NCBI GenBank assembly: GCA_044234005.1
Contig: JBIIJE010000030.1
Location: forward strand, 1 to 24,238
Length of the DNA stretch: 24,238 nt
Source of the DNA: OLB11 sp044234005
GTDB lineage: Bacteria; Bacteroidota; Bacteroidia; Chitinophagales; Chitinophagaceae
Direction: 5' to 3'
Of this stretch, positions 15,976-23,679 are shown in pieces. Made by a program: the position numbers and the translations under genes. The notes under the pieces are model-generated. The model made no database searches. It was not told the origin of the DNA and saw nothing but the letters and a program-made list of their open reading frames with translations. Every line of letters starts with the position of its first letter. Within the stretch, counting starts at the first letter, position 1.

Positions 15976-18900
15976 ATGATTCGTAAATTTCTGCTTGCAA
16001 TTTCCATATTCGCGAGCTTACAAGTAAAATCTCAACAAAATTATTTTCAGCAACAAGTTGATTATAAAATTAATGTATCGCTCGATGATGAAAATCATAT
16101 TTTAAAAGGCGATGAACTCATACATTATACCAACAATTCAAAAGATACTTTAAAGTTTCTCTTTTTTCATTTGTATCCTAATGCATATAAAAATGATAAA
16201 TCTTCATTTGCTGCACAGGAAGTTGAAAATGGACAAACCAAATTTTACTTTAGTAAAGAAGAACAGCGAGGATTTATTGACAGCTTAGATTTTCGTGTTA
16301 ATGATAATAAGGTTACAGTCAACAACTATAACGAACAAGAAGATGTGGTTTTATTAGAACTTAATCAGCCGCTATTGCCTGCTCAAGCCATTGATATTAG
16401 AACTTCATTTCGGGTTGTTTTACCCGAAGTATTTTCAAGGTTAGGTCATGATGGGCAAAATTATCAAATAACACAATGGTATCCGAAGCCAGCGGTATAT
16501 GATGTAGAGGGTTGGCACCCGATGCCTTATCTTGACCAAGGCGAATTTTATAGTGAGTTTGGCAATTTCGAAGTAAATATTTCAATACCATCTAACTATG
16601 TAATAGCAGCCACAGGTGAGCTACAAACTCAATCGGAAAAGCAATTTCTAAAAAATAGGATTGAGCAAAAAGCGACTTGGGTTAACACAAAGAGCAATCC
16701 TCTCAGTGAAACTACATTTAAAACAGTGCAATTCAAACAAAGTAATGTGCACGATTTTGCATGGTTTGCGAGTAAAAGTTTTGTAGTAGAAATTGATACA
16801 GCAACTTTGCCAACTTCCGAAAAGGTTGAATGTTTAAGTTATTTCAAGCCCGAGAATGCAAAAATTTATGAGAATAGTACAAGTATCACTGTATTTACAA
16901 TCGAATATTTATCAAAACATGTAGGCAAATATCCATATGCACATGCAAGCATAGTGGATGGAACTTTATTGGCAGGTGGAGGCATGGAATACCCCATGAT
17001 TACTGTAATTGGAAAGCTTCAATCTAAGCGTGAATTGCAAACTGTAATCATACATGAGGTCGGTCATAATTGGTTTCAAGGCATACTTGCATCCAATGAA
17101 AGAGCACATCCATGGTTAGATGAAGGGGTTAATTCTTTTTACGAATCTCAAATTGAAAAGGCTTATAAAAAAGTAGATACTACAAAAACAAATCAACTAG
17201 CCGATAGAGCTTTAAAGTCTATCAATGAAAATTTAATTTATGCCTTGGTTGCTTCAGAAAATCAAGATCAGGCAATTGGAGAGAAATCTGAAGATTTTTC
17301 AAACATGAATTATGGCGCAATAGTATATAAAAAGGCACCTGCGATGTTGAAATATTTGCAAGCCTATTTAGGCAATGAGAAATTCGAACAATGCATGAAA
17401 AAATATTTTGATGGATGGAAATTTAAGCACCCAAGCCCTAATGATATTCAAAGAGTATTTGAGCGTGAAACAGCTGAAAATTTAGATTGGTTTTTTAAAG
17501 ATGGAATTTACTCTACAAAAAAAATTGATTATAAATTGGTGTCAGCAAAGCAGATTCAAGGTGGGGACTATATCATTCGAATTGCTCGTAAAAAGACATT
17601 TCAAGGACCAGTTCCAATTAGTGCAATGCAACAAGATAGCACTGTAGTTACACAATGGGTTAAATACCCTGAAACACAAATTGTTCTGAATGAGCCACAG
17701 CGAAAGTATTCACGTTTCGAAATTGATCCTTCGCATCAAATTCCTGATTTGAATATGCGCAATAACACGTTTCGAATGGGTAGTCTATTTCATCGTATGC
17801 CAATAAAAATCAAGCCATTTACTGGAGTTGGTCTGAGTAGAAGGAGAAATATATATGTAATGCCAAGCATAGGTTATAATTATTACGATAAATACATGAT
17901 GGGTATTTGTGTACATAATATTTCGTTACCTAATAGTAAGTTTCAATTTATGTTAAATCCTATGTTTAGTGTAGGAACCAGTGATTTGGCAGGTAATGGC
18001 GTAATTGGCTACTCCCATTTGCCTAATCAATCAAAATCGATTCATCGTATTATATTTTCATTGGCTGGAAGAAGCTTTCATCATAACCAAAGTAGTTTGA
18101 ATATTGCTAATTCATTGCACTTACGACATTTTAAAATTACACCGAGTGTGCAAATTGATTTCAAACCGCCATTTGCTCGTTCAAAGCTTCAAAGTAGTCT
18201 AAGCGCTCGTTATATATTATTGCGCGAAGAATCTTTTACTTACCGACTTGATTTGACCGACAGTTTGACCAAACCGAGTATTGCCCAGTCAGAAATTCAG
18301 CATTTTGGACATATTGTGTATCGCAGAATGAATAAAAGAACTTTTAATCCCTTTGGCTATCAACTAGAAGCCTTGGGCAATCAGGAGTTTTTGAAGATAG
18401 GATTCACTGCAAATGCGAGAGTAGATTATCACATGAAAGATAAAGGGTTGCATGTTAGATTTTATGCAGGCAAGTTTTTCGATTATAAAACAGCTGCCAA
18501 TGATTTTGCCTTACGCAATGCTTATTTGAATACAACTTTTTTGGCTAAAAATGATATTATATACGATGATGTTTATTTAGCTCGCAATGAGCAGGACAGA
18601 GGTTTAGTACAACAAATAAGTATGCGCGAGGGAGGTTTTAAAATTCGAACTGACCGGTACATTAATCCAATCGGGATAAGCGATAATTGGCTTACCACTT
18701 TAAATTTAAGAAGTGATTTGCCTATCAAAATGCCTATTAAACTCCAAGTATTTGCAGATGTAGGTACTTTTGCGAGTGCGAGTAAATTGAATCCAAGTCA
18801 GCAAAAAGCTTTGTTTGACGCTGGTTTGGAGTTGCATCTTTTTAAAGATTTATTAATTATTTATGCGCCCTTTATTATGAGTAAGGATTTTAAAGACTAT

Positions 18901-19017
18901 ACAAAACAAATTTATCCTAAGAATAGATTTCTAAATACGATGAGTTTCGCCCTAAACTTGCAGCAAATTAATTTCCTTAGATCGGCTAACTTGCTCAATG
19001 TGTTTAGTGTAAATTAA
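15976..19017 (+). CDS. Secreted M1-family metallopeptidase with a C-terminal outer-membrane barrel-like region
   Basis: A 1013-residue exported zinc aminopeptidase. After a signal peptide (MIRKFLLAISIFASLQVKSQ, residues 1-20) comes the M1 N-terminal beta domain, then the exopeptidase motif GGMEYP (335-340), the zinc site HEVGH (360-364) with the third ligand in WLDEG (E383, exactly 18 residues later), and a probable catalytic Tyr in GAIVYKKAP (Y451). The peptidase part ends near residue 600. The last 400 residues are unusual for M1: alternating short amphipathic strands rich in Tyr, Phe, Asn and Ser, with KLQVFADVG and FDAGLELHLFKDLLIIYAPF near the end, like outer-membrane barrels of the BamA/patatin D15 type. 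The gene starts 2 bp after the sugar transferase stop, so the two are probably translationally coupled. Confidence 0.9.
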   Translation: MIRKFLLAISIFASLQVKSQQNYFQQQVDYKINVSLDDENHILKGDELIHYTNNSKDTLKFLFFHLYPNAYKNDKSSFAAQEVENGQTKFYFSKEEQRGFIDSLDFRVNDNKVTVNNYNEQEDVVLLELNQPLLPAQAIDIRTSFRVVLPEVFSRLGHDGQNYQITQWYPKPAVYDVEGWHPMPYLDQGEFYSEFGNFEVNISIPSNYVIAATGELQTQSEKQFLKNRIEQKATWVNTKSNPLSETTFKTVQFKQSNVHDFAWFASKSFVVEIDTATLPTSEKVECLSYFKPENAKIYENSTSITVFTIEYLSKHVGKYPYAHASIVDGTLLAGGGMEYPMITVIGKLQSKRELQTVIIHEVGHNWFQGILASNERAHPWLDEGVNSFYESQIEKAYKKVDTTKTNQLADRALKSINENLIYALVASENQDQAIGEKSEDFSNMNYGAIVYKKAPAMLKYLQAYLGNEKFEQCMKKYFDGWKFKHPSPNDIQRVFERETAENLDWFFKDGIYSTKKIDYKLVSAKQIQGGDYIIRIARKKTFQGPVPISAMQQDSTVVTQWVKYPETQIVLNEPQRKYSRFEIDPSHQIPDLNMRNNTFRMGSLFHRMPIKIKPFTGVGLSRRRNIYVMPSIGYNYYDKYMMGICVHNISLPNSKFQFMLNPMFSVGTSDLAGNGVIGYSHLPNQSKSIHRIIFSLAGRSFHHNQSSLNIANSLHLRHFKITPSVQIDFKPPFARSKLQSSLSARYILLREESFTYRLDLTDSLTKPSIAQSEIQHFGHIVYRRMNKRTFNPFGYQLEALGNQEFLKIGFTANARVDYHMKDKGLHVRFYAGKFFDYKTAANDFALRNAYLNTTFLAKNDIIYDDVYLARNEQDRGLVQQISMREGGFKIRTDRYINPIGISDNWLTTLNLRSDLPIKMPIKLQVFADVGTFASASKLNPSQQKALFDAGLELHLFKDLLIIYAPFIMSKDFKDYTKQIYPKNRFLNTMSFALNLQQINFLRSANLLNVFSVN

Positions 19018-19091
19018 CGAGTAGTTATTCAGGTTATTGAATTTAATACACATTCAGGATTAAAAATGTTGAAACGATTAAGAAGCTCTAA

Positions 19092-19114
19092 TTCAATATT
19101 TTGCAAATATTGAA
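19092..19114. terminator. AT-rich hairpin between convergent genes
   Basis: A perfect 10-bp inverted repeat, TTCAATATTT (19092-19101) and AAATATTGAA (19105-19114), with a TGC loop. Outside it, AGAAG (19081-19085) can pair with CTTCT (19120-19124). It lies 75 bp after the M1 stop and 89 bp before the stop of the convergent barrel gene, so it could terminate both transcripts. The stem is AT-only apart from one pair and lacks a clear T run, so the call is tentative. Confidence 0.45.
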
Positions 19115-19202
19115 AACATCTTCTAATTCGTCTCGTAAATAGTTGATGATACATCTAACACGCTAGAATTTTCGCTTCTTAAATCCTAACTTGAAAATTG
19201 GG

Positions 19203-19898
19203 TTAAAACATATACATCAATCGAAAGGTCCAAATGTTATTGGAAATTTGTCGTGCTTGATTTGTGGTAAGCGGATTACGACTACCTCCATTTCGAATAG
19301 ATATTAATGAATATGCAAAGCGTAAATTCAAGAAAAGACCTTTGTATAAAGCCGCATTGCCATTGAGTAAAAAGTTTAAATCATATTTGCGAAAAGGATA
19401 AAGTGTCGCCCCATTTTCAATAACCGCCCCAGAGCTCGTTGTATAACTTTCTTTGCTACTAACCAGTTGGCTGTAAGAAAAGCCTGCACCGAAATTACTT
19501 TTTTTCTCATCAAAATAATTCAGCATAATCGGTATTTCGGCATAATTCAACTTGTTATAAAACTTTGTAAAAACAGTACTTTGATCAAGCGATCTTGCAG
19601 GTAATTGACCATTACTTGCCCGAGCTCCTTTTTGCGCATACAACAGCTCCATACTTGCAGCTACATATTGGCCCAATTTTGCATAAACAATAAAACCTCC
19701 ATTGATGCCTACCTTATGATAGCCAGCAAAGTTGTCGCCATCTACTTGTGTAAAATTCGTTCCGAGAATAACACCACCGTAAAACAACTTGTCATCACCA
19801 TATTGCCCATAAGCAAAATTTGTGAATAAGTAGAGCGAACTAATAATTAGTAGTAGTCGCTTTTGAGCTAATTTTATCTCTTTGAGTTTATTTACCAT
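19203..19898 (-). CDS. PorT-like outer-membrane beta-barrel protein (OMP_b-brl_2 type)
   Basis: A 231-residue outer-membrane protein. I place the start at the ATG complementary to 19896-19898: it puts a Lys-rich n-region (MVNKLKEIKLAQKRL) directly before the signal core LLIISSLYLFTNFAYGQ, and it avoids the overlap with the divergent gene that the upstream start at 19949 would cause. The mature part opens with YGGVILGTNFTQVDGD and continues with alternating strands such as VGINGGFIVYAKLGQYVAASMELLYAQKGA, written here in meaning rather than for search: a PorT-type eight-stranded barrel pattern. It ends in the terminal strand WTFRLMYMF with a C-terminal Phe, as barrel proteins do. The function is unknown; it need not be the PorT of the type IX secretion system. 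Confidence 0.82.
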   Translation of the reverse strand: MVNKLKEIKLAQKRLLLIISSLYLFTNFAYGQYGDDKLFYGGVILGTNFTQVDGDNFAGYHKVGINGGFIVYAKLGQYVAASMELLYAQKGARASNGQLPARSLDQSTVFTKFYNKLNYAEIPIMLNYFDEKKSNFGAGFSYSQLVSSKESYTTSSGAVIENGATLYPFRKYDLNFLLNGNAALYKGLFLNLRFAYSLISIRNGGSRNPLTTNQARQISNNIWTFRLMYMF

Positions 19899-19914
19899 AA
19901 TAAAACTATTAACG

Positions 19915-19922
19915 CAAAGATA
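19915..19922 (-). promoter_or_regulatory. Possible -7 promoter box for the barrel gene
   Basis: On the minus strand this reads TATCTTTG, an exact TAnnTTTG match, 16 bp upstream of the chosen start at 19898. No TTTG lies at the expected distance further upstream, so only half of the promoter is present. The box sits in the 23-bp gap between two divergent genes and touches the ATG of the plus-strand gene. Confidence 0.3.
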
Positions 19923-20197
19923 TGAGTTTAAAGTATTCAGTTTCCACACTGAAAAAATTTGAGGAACTATACGACGAAATTGGTTACATGATTCGATTCG
20001 AAAAAGGCAATTTTCAAAGTGGATATTGCATTTTACAAGACCGAAGAATAGTTGTCATCAATAAGTTTTTGCCTTTGGAAGGACGAATCAATGCCTTAAT
20101 TGATATTTTGCCTTCAATAGAAGTAGAAGTTAGTAAATTAAGCAATGAGGGGCATCAGTTTTACGAAGCTGCGATGGCAATGCCTGCAAATAGATAA
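19922..20197 (+). CDS. Conserved small protein of unknown function
   Basis: A 91-residue soluble protein that I recall as widely conserved in Bacteroidota but without a named function. Its characteristic core is YMIRFEKGNFQSGYCIL (22-38), then RRIVVINKFLPLEGRINAL (41-59), which suggests a compact alpha/beta fold with a central strand pair. There is no signal peptide, membrane segment or metal motif. It is divergent from the barrel-protein gene with only 23 bp between the starts, so the two must share promoter space. It ends 169 bp before the convergent RDD gene; nothing recognisable lies in that gap. Confidence 0.72.
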   Translation: MSLKYSVSTLKKFEELYDEIGYMIRFEKGNFQSGYCILQDRRIVVINKFLPLEGRINALIDILPSIEVEVSKLSNEGHQFYEAAMAMPANR

Positions 20198-20366
20198 TCA
20201 ATAGATAGTTTGAATCAAGAAAAAGATTCGATAGTATTGTTTGGTGCAAATGTCTTTGTGAAGTTATCGTATTCTATATAACCCCAGATTCCTCATCTTA
20301 AAGCCCTGCAAAAAAATGATAATTCACAGCTTTTATTCAAGTTGCCAGTTCGTTTTCTGCGAAGTG

Positions 20367-20783
20367 TTATTTTTTTGTATCAACAACTATGGTATTAGTC
20401 CATCGGTCTCGCCACGAATTGCAGGGGGTTCCTAATGCGCTAAATACACAAAATGGAACAGCTCTAATGAAGCCTCTTGCAATAGCTTTTGAGAATTCTA
20501 ATGTACTCCCATCTAAATTGACGGCCACTGTGCCTGTAAATATTTTGCCTAGTGATTTTCCTTTAAAAATACCTTCCACAAGACGCATGTAGATGGCGTA
20601 AAGGAACAATGTTAAAATTCTATCTAATATTCCAACACGATTTGCAAAATTCTCTAATTCATCTATCATGGATGGTGATACTATTGCGAGGAGACGACTC
20701 AATAATACAACAGATAAATAAAACCCAATGACATCAATGATATAGTTCGCAAACCTTTTGCCTGTTGTTGCTCGGCTTAACAA
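20367..20783 (-). CDS. RDD-family membrane protein
   Basis: A 138-residue inner-membrane protein with two or three helices. The family signature is clear: the Arg and Asp of the first segment in GKRFANYIIDVIGFYL, then GKSLGKIFTG (75-84), and the ending ARGFIRAVPF followed by a Trp-rich NSWRDRWTNTIVV. RDD proteins are widespread; some may be transporters, but most are uncharacterised. A TAA closes the frame four codons upstream of the TTG complementary to 20781-20783, and no ATG lies between, so TTG is the likely start. It lies 81 bp after the broken DUF1761 gene on the same strand and may share its transcript. Confidence 0.85.
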   Translation of the reverse strand: MLSRATTGKRFANYIIDVIGFYLSVVLLSRLLAIVSPSMIDELENFANRVGILDRILTLFLYAIYMRLVEGIFKGKSLGKIFTGTVAVNLDGSTLEFSKAIARGFIRAVPFCVFSALGTPCNSWRDRWTNTIVVDTKK

Positions 20784-20864
20784 GTAATGTTCTTACAAAA
20801 CATCCATTGTTATTTCTTGATTATTCGATGGATACATACAATGTTTTTGATTTTTAGAAAATCA

Positions 20865-21365
20865 TCAGGCAAATTGGCAAATAATACCACCGATCAAGCC
20901 ACAAGTAATTGCCCAGTATCCTAAATGAATAAATATATATTTAGCTCCTCTTCTTTCAATTAAGGCATTGATTCCTAATACAGGCAATGCTATCATGATA
21001 GAAGTTAATATACCATGTAATAAGCCATGTTTAAACGTTCGAAAACGAGTGCCATATGTCTCAAAGAATTGCTTCGAATATTGTGCAATTTCAGAAGATT
21101 TATCCTCAATGCCTGCCTTATTTGCTAAGGTGGAATAAAAGCCCATTTGATGAATTACAATAAGCATTAAGCCGGAAGATAACATGAGTCCAAAAAGATA
21201 AGTGAGTCCAAAGATGAAAATCATGTTAGCACCTTTCATTTGCTCCTCGGTCATGTTGATAGATTTGAGCCAAGCATTTTCAAATACTTTAGGATTCTAC
21301 CAAATGAAACCAACAAGCAAAGGTATGAATGCTGTAATGAGTAAAATAAACCATTTTAATTCCAC
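20865..21365 (-). pseudogene. DUF1761-family membrane protein interrupted by an amber codon
   Basis: Read from the GTG complementary to 21363-21365, the frame gives MELKWFILLITAFIPLLVGF then IW, a TAG (complement of 21297-21299), and NPKVFENAWLKSIN before the Met at 21254. DUF1761 proteins normally read 'GF.WYNPK.FG.AW' here, so the TAG stands exactly where the conserved Tyr of WYNP belongs; one base change from TAT or TAC accounts for it. The rest is intact: MTEEQMKGANM, helices at about residues 49-68 and 107-124, and a final helix AKYIFIHLGYWAITCGLIGG. Total length with the stop read as an amino acid is 166, normal for the family. Starting at 21254 would give 129 residues without the first helix. 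It may be a recent pseudogene, a readthrough gene or a sequencing error. Confidence 0.85.
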
Positions 21366-21493
21366 AAGAATGATATTTTAGACCTCCAATGTTAATAAGC
21401 ATTATTTATTTGTTCCAATTATTTAACATTTTTAAAAATAATATAGGTGCATTAGTATTAAATAATAATATTGTTCCGCTTGACGACTGCTGA

Positions 21494-22123
21494 CTATTGC
21501 CCCCATGTGCTTGGGTTAGCTCGCCATTCTTGTAAACTTTTTAATTCGTAATCGCTAATTTGTTTCTTTTGTAATGCAAGCTCAATTAATTCATTATAAT
21601 TGCTTAAGCTAATGCTTTTGATTTGCGCTTGTTCAAAAAGTGCTGTGGCTTTATCGAATCCATAGGAGAAAATACTGCAAATTCCGATTACATGGGCACC
21701 TGCCTTTTGTAACGCAACAATCGCTTCCATACTGCTTTTGCCAGTTGAGATTAAATCTTCAATAACGACTACCTGCTGACCAGCCTTTAATTCACCTTCA
21801 ATTTGATTGCCCAAACCATGTTCTTTTGGTTTTGCTCTCACATAAATAAATGGCAAAGTCAATAAATCAGCAACTAAAGCACCGTGAGGAATGCCCGCAG
21901 TGGCAACACCAGCTATAACTTCTGCATTTGGAAATTCGGTGAAGACAGCATTGGTCATTTCGCTTTTGATGAAGTCGCGAACGTGCGGATGAGATAGAGT
22001 TTTTCTATTGTCGCAATAAATAGGGCTTTTCCAGCCGCTTGCCCAAGTATAAGGATTTTGTAAATTTAATTTTACAGCATTAATTTGTAAAAGCTTTTCA
22101 GCAACAGCCAATTCTCGTTTCAT
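21494..22123 (-). CDS. pyrE: Orotate phosphoribosyltransferase
   Basis: This enzyme makes orotidine 5'-monophosphate from orotate and PRPP in de novo pyrimidine synthesis. The 209 residues carry the orotate site KSPIYCDNRKTLSHP (32-46), the catalytic-loop sequence RAKPKEHGLGNQIEG (96-110) and the PRPP-binding motif VVVIEDLISTGKSS (118-131). It is divergent from the NUDIX gene, with only 32 bp between start codons. An exact TAnnTTTG box with a TTTG 20 nt upstream lies just before the ATG and predicts a transcript with almost no leader. No other pyr gene is nearby. Confidence 0.96.
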   Translation of the reverse strand: MKRELAVAEKLLQINAVKLNLQNPYTWASGWKSPIYCDNRKTLSHPHVRDFIKSEMTNAVFTEFPNAEVIAGVATAGIPHGALVADLLTLPFIYVRAKPKEHGLGNQIEGELKAGQQVVVIEDLISTGKSSMEAIVALQKAGAHVIGICSIFSYGFDKATALFEQAQIKSISLSNYNELIELALQKKQISDYELKSLQEWRANPSTWGQ

Positions 22124-22130
22124 ATGATTG

Positions 22131-22162
22131 CAAACTTAGCACCCTAATATTTACCATGCAAA
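22131..22162 (-). promoter_or_regulatory. Bacteroidota-type promoter of pyrE
   Basis: On the minus strand, TTTG (22159-22162) is followed after 20 nt by TAAGTTTG (22131-22138), matching the -33/-7 consensus TTTG...TAnnTTTG of Bacteroidota housekeeping promoters. Only 7 nt separate the -7 box from the pyrE ATG, so transcription should begin at or within a few bases of the start codon. The -33 box lies in codons 2 and 3 of the divergent NUDIX gene. Confidence 0.65.
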
Positions 22163-22785
22163 TTGAAAATCAGCTTATTCAAATAAGTTACGAAACTCAT
22201 CTTATTTATCTAGTAGAAAATGAAAATGATATTTTACCTTTTCTTAAGGGTAAACATGCATTTGTGATATTTCAATTAGATGACGAGAAATTAAAAGAAA
22301 TTATGAATTATTTACATGAGGCAAGTTCTGGAATTGCTGTTATTGTAAATAATGTTCCGAATAGCCTTATTTTTTTTAAAAATGTATACAAACATATTCA
22401 AGCAGGAGGAGGTATTGTTCACAATGACGAGCGTGAAATACTAGCTATTTTCCGTAGAGGAAAATGGGATTTGCCCAAAGGCAAATTAGATGATGGCGAA
22501 ACCATTGAAGAATGTGCGTTGCGTGAAGTTGAAGAGGAGACTGGCGCAAGAGAACTGTATCTTGAGAATTTAATTTGTGTCACCTATCACATTTATAATT
22601 TGAAGAAGATGGTCTTTAAAGAGACTTATTGGTATCAAATGAAAACAAGTAATAAATTTTTATTTCCGCAAGCAAATGAAGGTATTGAAGCGGCTATTTG
22701 GAGGAAATATAACGAACTCGACCAAATTTTCGAAAACACGTATGATTCAATTAAGTTTGTACTAAAAAAAGCATCGCTTCTATAA
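22156..22785 (+). CDS. NUDIX hydrolase with an N-terminal extension
   Basis: A 209-residue hydrolase acting on a nucleoside diphosphate linked to another group. The complete Nudix box spans residues 109-131: G109, E115, then R123-E124-V-E-E127-E128-T-G130, fitting GX5EX7REUXEEXGU. The preceding AGGGIVHNDEREILAIFRRG begins the fold. About 80 residues lie in front of the Nudix domain; they include a strand/helix pattern (KHAFVIFQLDDEKLKEIM) with no recognised motif. The substrate is not predictable. It is divergent from pyrE, a pairing I recall in other Bacteroidota, and a strong hairpin follows 5 bp after the stop. Confidence 0.93.
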   Translation: MQIENQLIQISYETHLIYLVENENDILPFLKGKHAFVIFQLDDEKLKEIMNYLHEASSGIAVIVNNVPNSLIFFKNVYKHIQAGGGIVHNDEREILAIFRRGKWDLPKGKLDDGETIEECALREVEEETGARELYLENLICVTYHIYNLKKMVFKETYWYQMKTSNKFLFPQANEGIEAAIWRKYNELDQIFENTYDSIKFVLKKASLL

Positions 22786-22789
22786 ATTA

Positions 22790-22817
22790 CGGAACCCCGT
22801 TAAACAACGGGGTTCCG
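22790..22817 (+). terminator. Strong hairpin terminator after the NUDIX gene
   Basis: A perfect 12-bp stem, CGGAACCCCGTT (22790-22801) and AACGGGGTTCCG (22806-22817), with an AAAC loop. It begins 5 bp after the NUDIX TAA and is one of the most GC-rich stretches in the window. No T run follows (GTGAGAACGT), so it is not a textbook Rho-independent terminator, but its position and stability make transcript ending or 3'-end protection likely. Confidence 0.75.
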
Positions 22818-22971
22818 GTGAGAACGTCACATAAATTACCTACTTGAGAGCAAATATAAAACAACATTGATAAAAATGCAAAATAAAATTTAGAGTAAAG
22901 TTATTCACACTAATTTAATTGATTGATTTTAGGATTTTTTAAAATGAATGAGTATTCAAAAATAAAGTATA

Positions 22972-23670
22972 ATGAAAGATTTTAAGAGCATAAAAGAATG
23001 GGCAACTGAAGATCGACCCAGGGAAAAATTGCAAGAAAAAGGTTCTGAGGCTTTATCTAATTCGGAATTATTAGCTATTCTCATCAATACTGGCATGCAA
23101 AACAAATCTGCATTAGATATCGCCAAAGAAATCTTGAATGTGGCTAATCATGATTTGCTAAGTCTAAGTAAGTTTAGTTTGCAAGATTTTAGAAAAATTA
23201 AAGGAATGGGTATTCAAAAAGCTGTGATTTTAGCTGCGGCGCTGGAACTAGGTAAACGTCGCCAAATTAGTGCTGCTGCAGAAAAGATAGTGATGAGGAA
23301 AAGTCAAGACATTTTCGAAAATTTATTACCGCATTTTTATGAAACCAAAGTTGAGCAATTTTATGTGATGTACTTAACACAAGCTATGACAATACAAGCC
23401 ATTGAGCCTATCAGTTTAGGCGGTATGACCTCTACGGTGGTTGATGTGAGAGTTATATTTAAACGAGCCTTCGAATTGCAAGGGGTAACAAAAATTGCAA
23501 TAGCACATAACCATCCTTCAGGATCATTAATACCAAGCGAGGCCGATAAAAAAATAACAAATAAAATTATAGAAGCATCTAATTTACTTGACTTTCAATT
23601 GGTGGATCATCTTATAATTGCCAACAATAATTATTTTAGTTTTGCAGACGATGGTTTATTAGGATATTGA
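22972..23670 (+). CDS. radC: RadC/JAMM-domain protein
   Basis: A 232-residue RadC-family (UPF0758) protein. Residues 1-95 form the helical N-terminal part with a helix-hairpin-helix, FRKIKGMGIQKAVILAAALE (73-92). The C-terminal domain carries the JAMM/MPN+ zinc motif HNHPSG...S..D with H179, H181, S189 and D192 in place, so the metal site is intact. RadC was long listed as a DNA-repair protein, but that role has been withdrawn in E. coli and its biochemical activity is uncertain. The ATG at 22972 is 186 bp after the NUDIX stop, beyond its terminator hairpin, so it probably has its own promoter. It converges on the next gene with only 9 bp between the stop codons. Confidence 0.94.
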   Translation: MKDFKSIKEWATEDRPREKLQEKGSEALSNSELLAILINTGMQNKSALDIAKEILNVANHDLLSLSKFSLQDFRKIKGMGIQKAVILAAALELGKRRQISAAAEKIVMRKSQDIFENLLPHFYETKVEQFYVMYLTQAMTIQAIEPISLGGMTSTVVDVRVIFKRAFELQGVTKIAIAHNHPSGSLIPSEADKKITNKIIEASNLLDFQLVDHLIIANNNYFSFADDGLLGY

Positions 23671-23679
23671 ACTTAGGTC

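Noticed and set aside
21428..21439. Palindrome ATTTTTAAAAAT in the spacer after pyrE
   Set aside because: A low-complexity AT palindrome, expected by chance in such AT-rich DNA.
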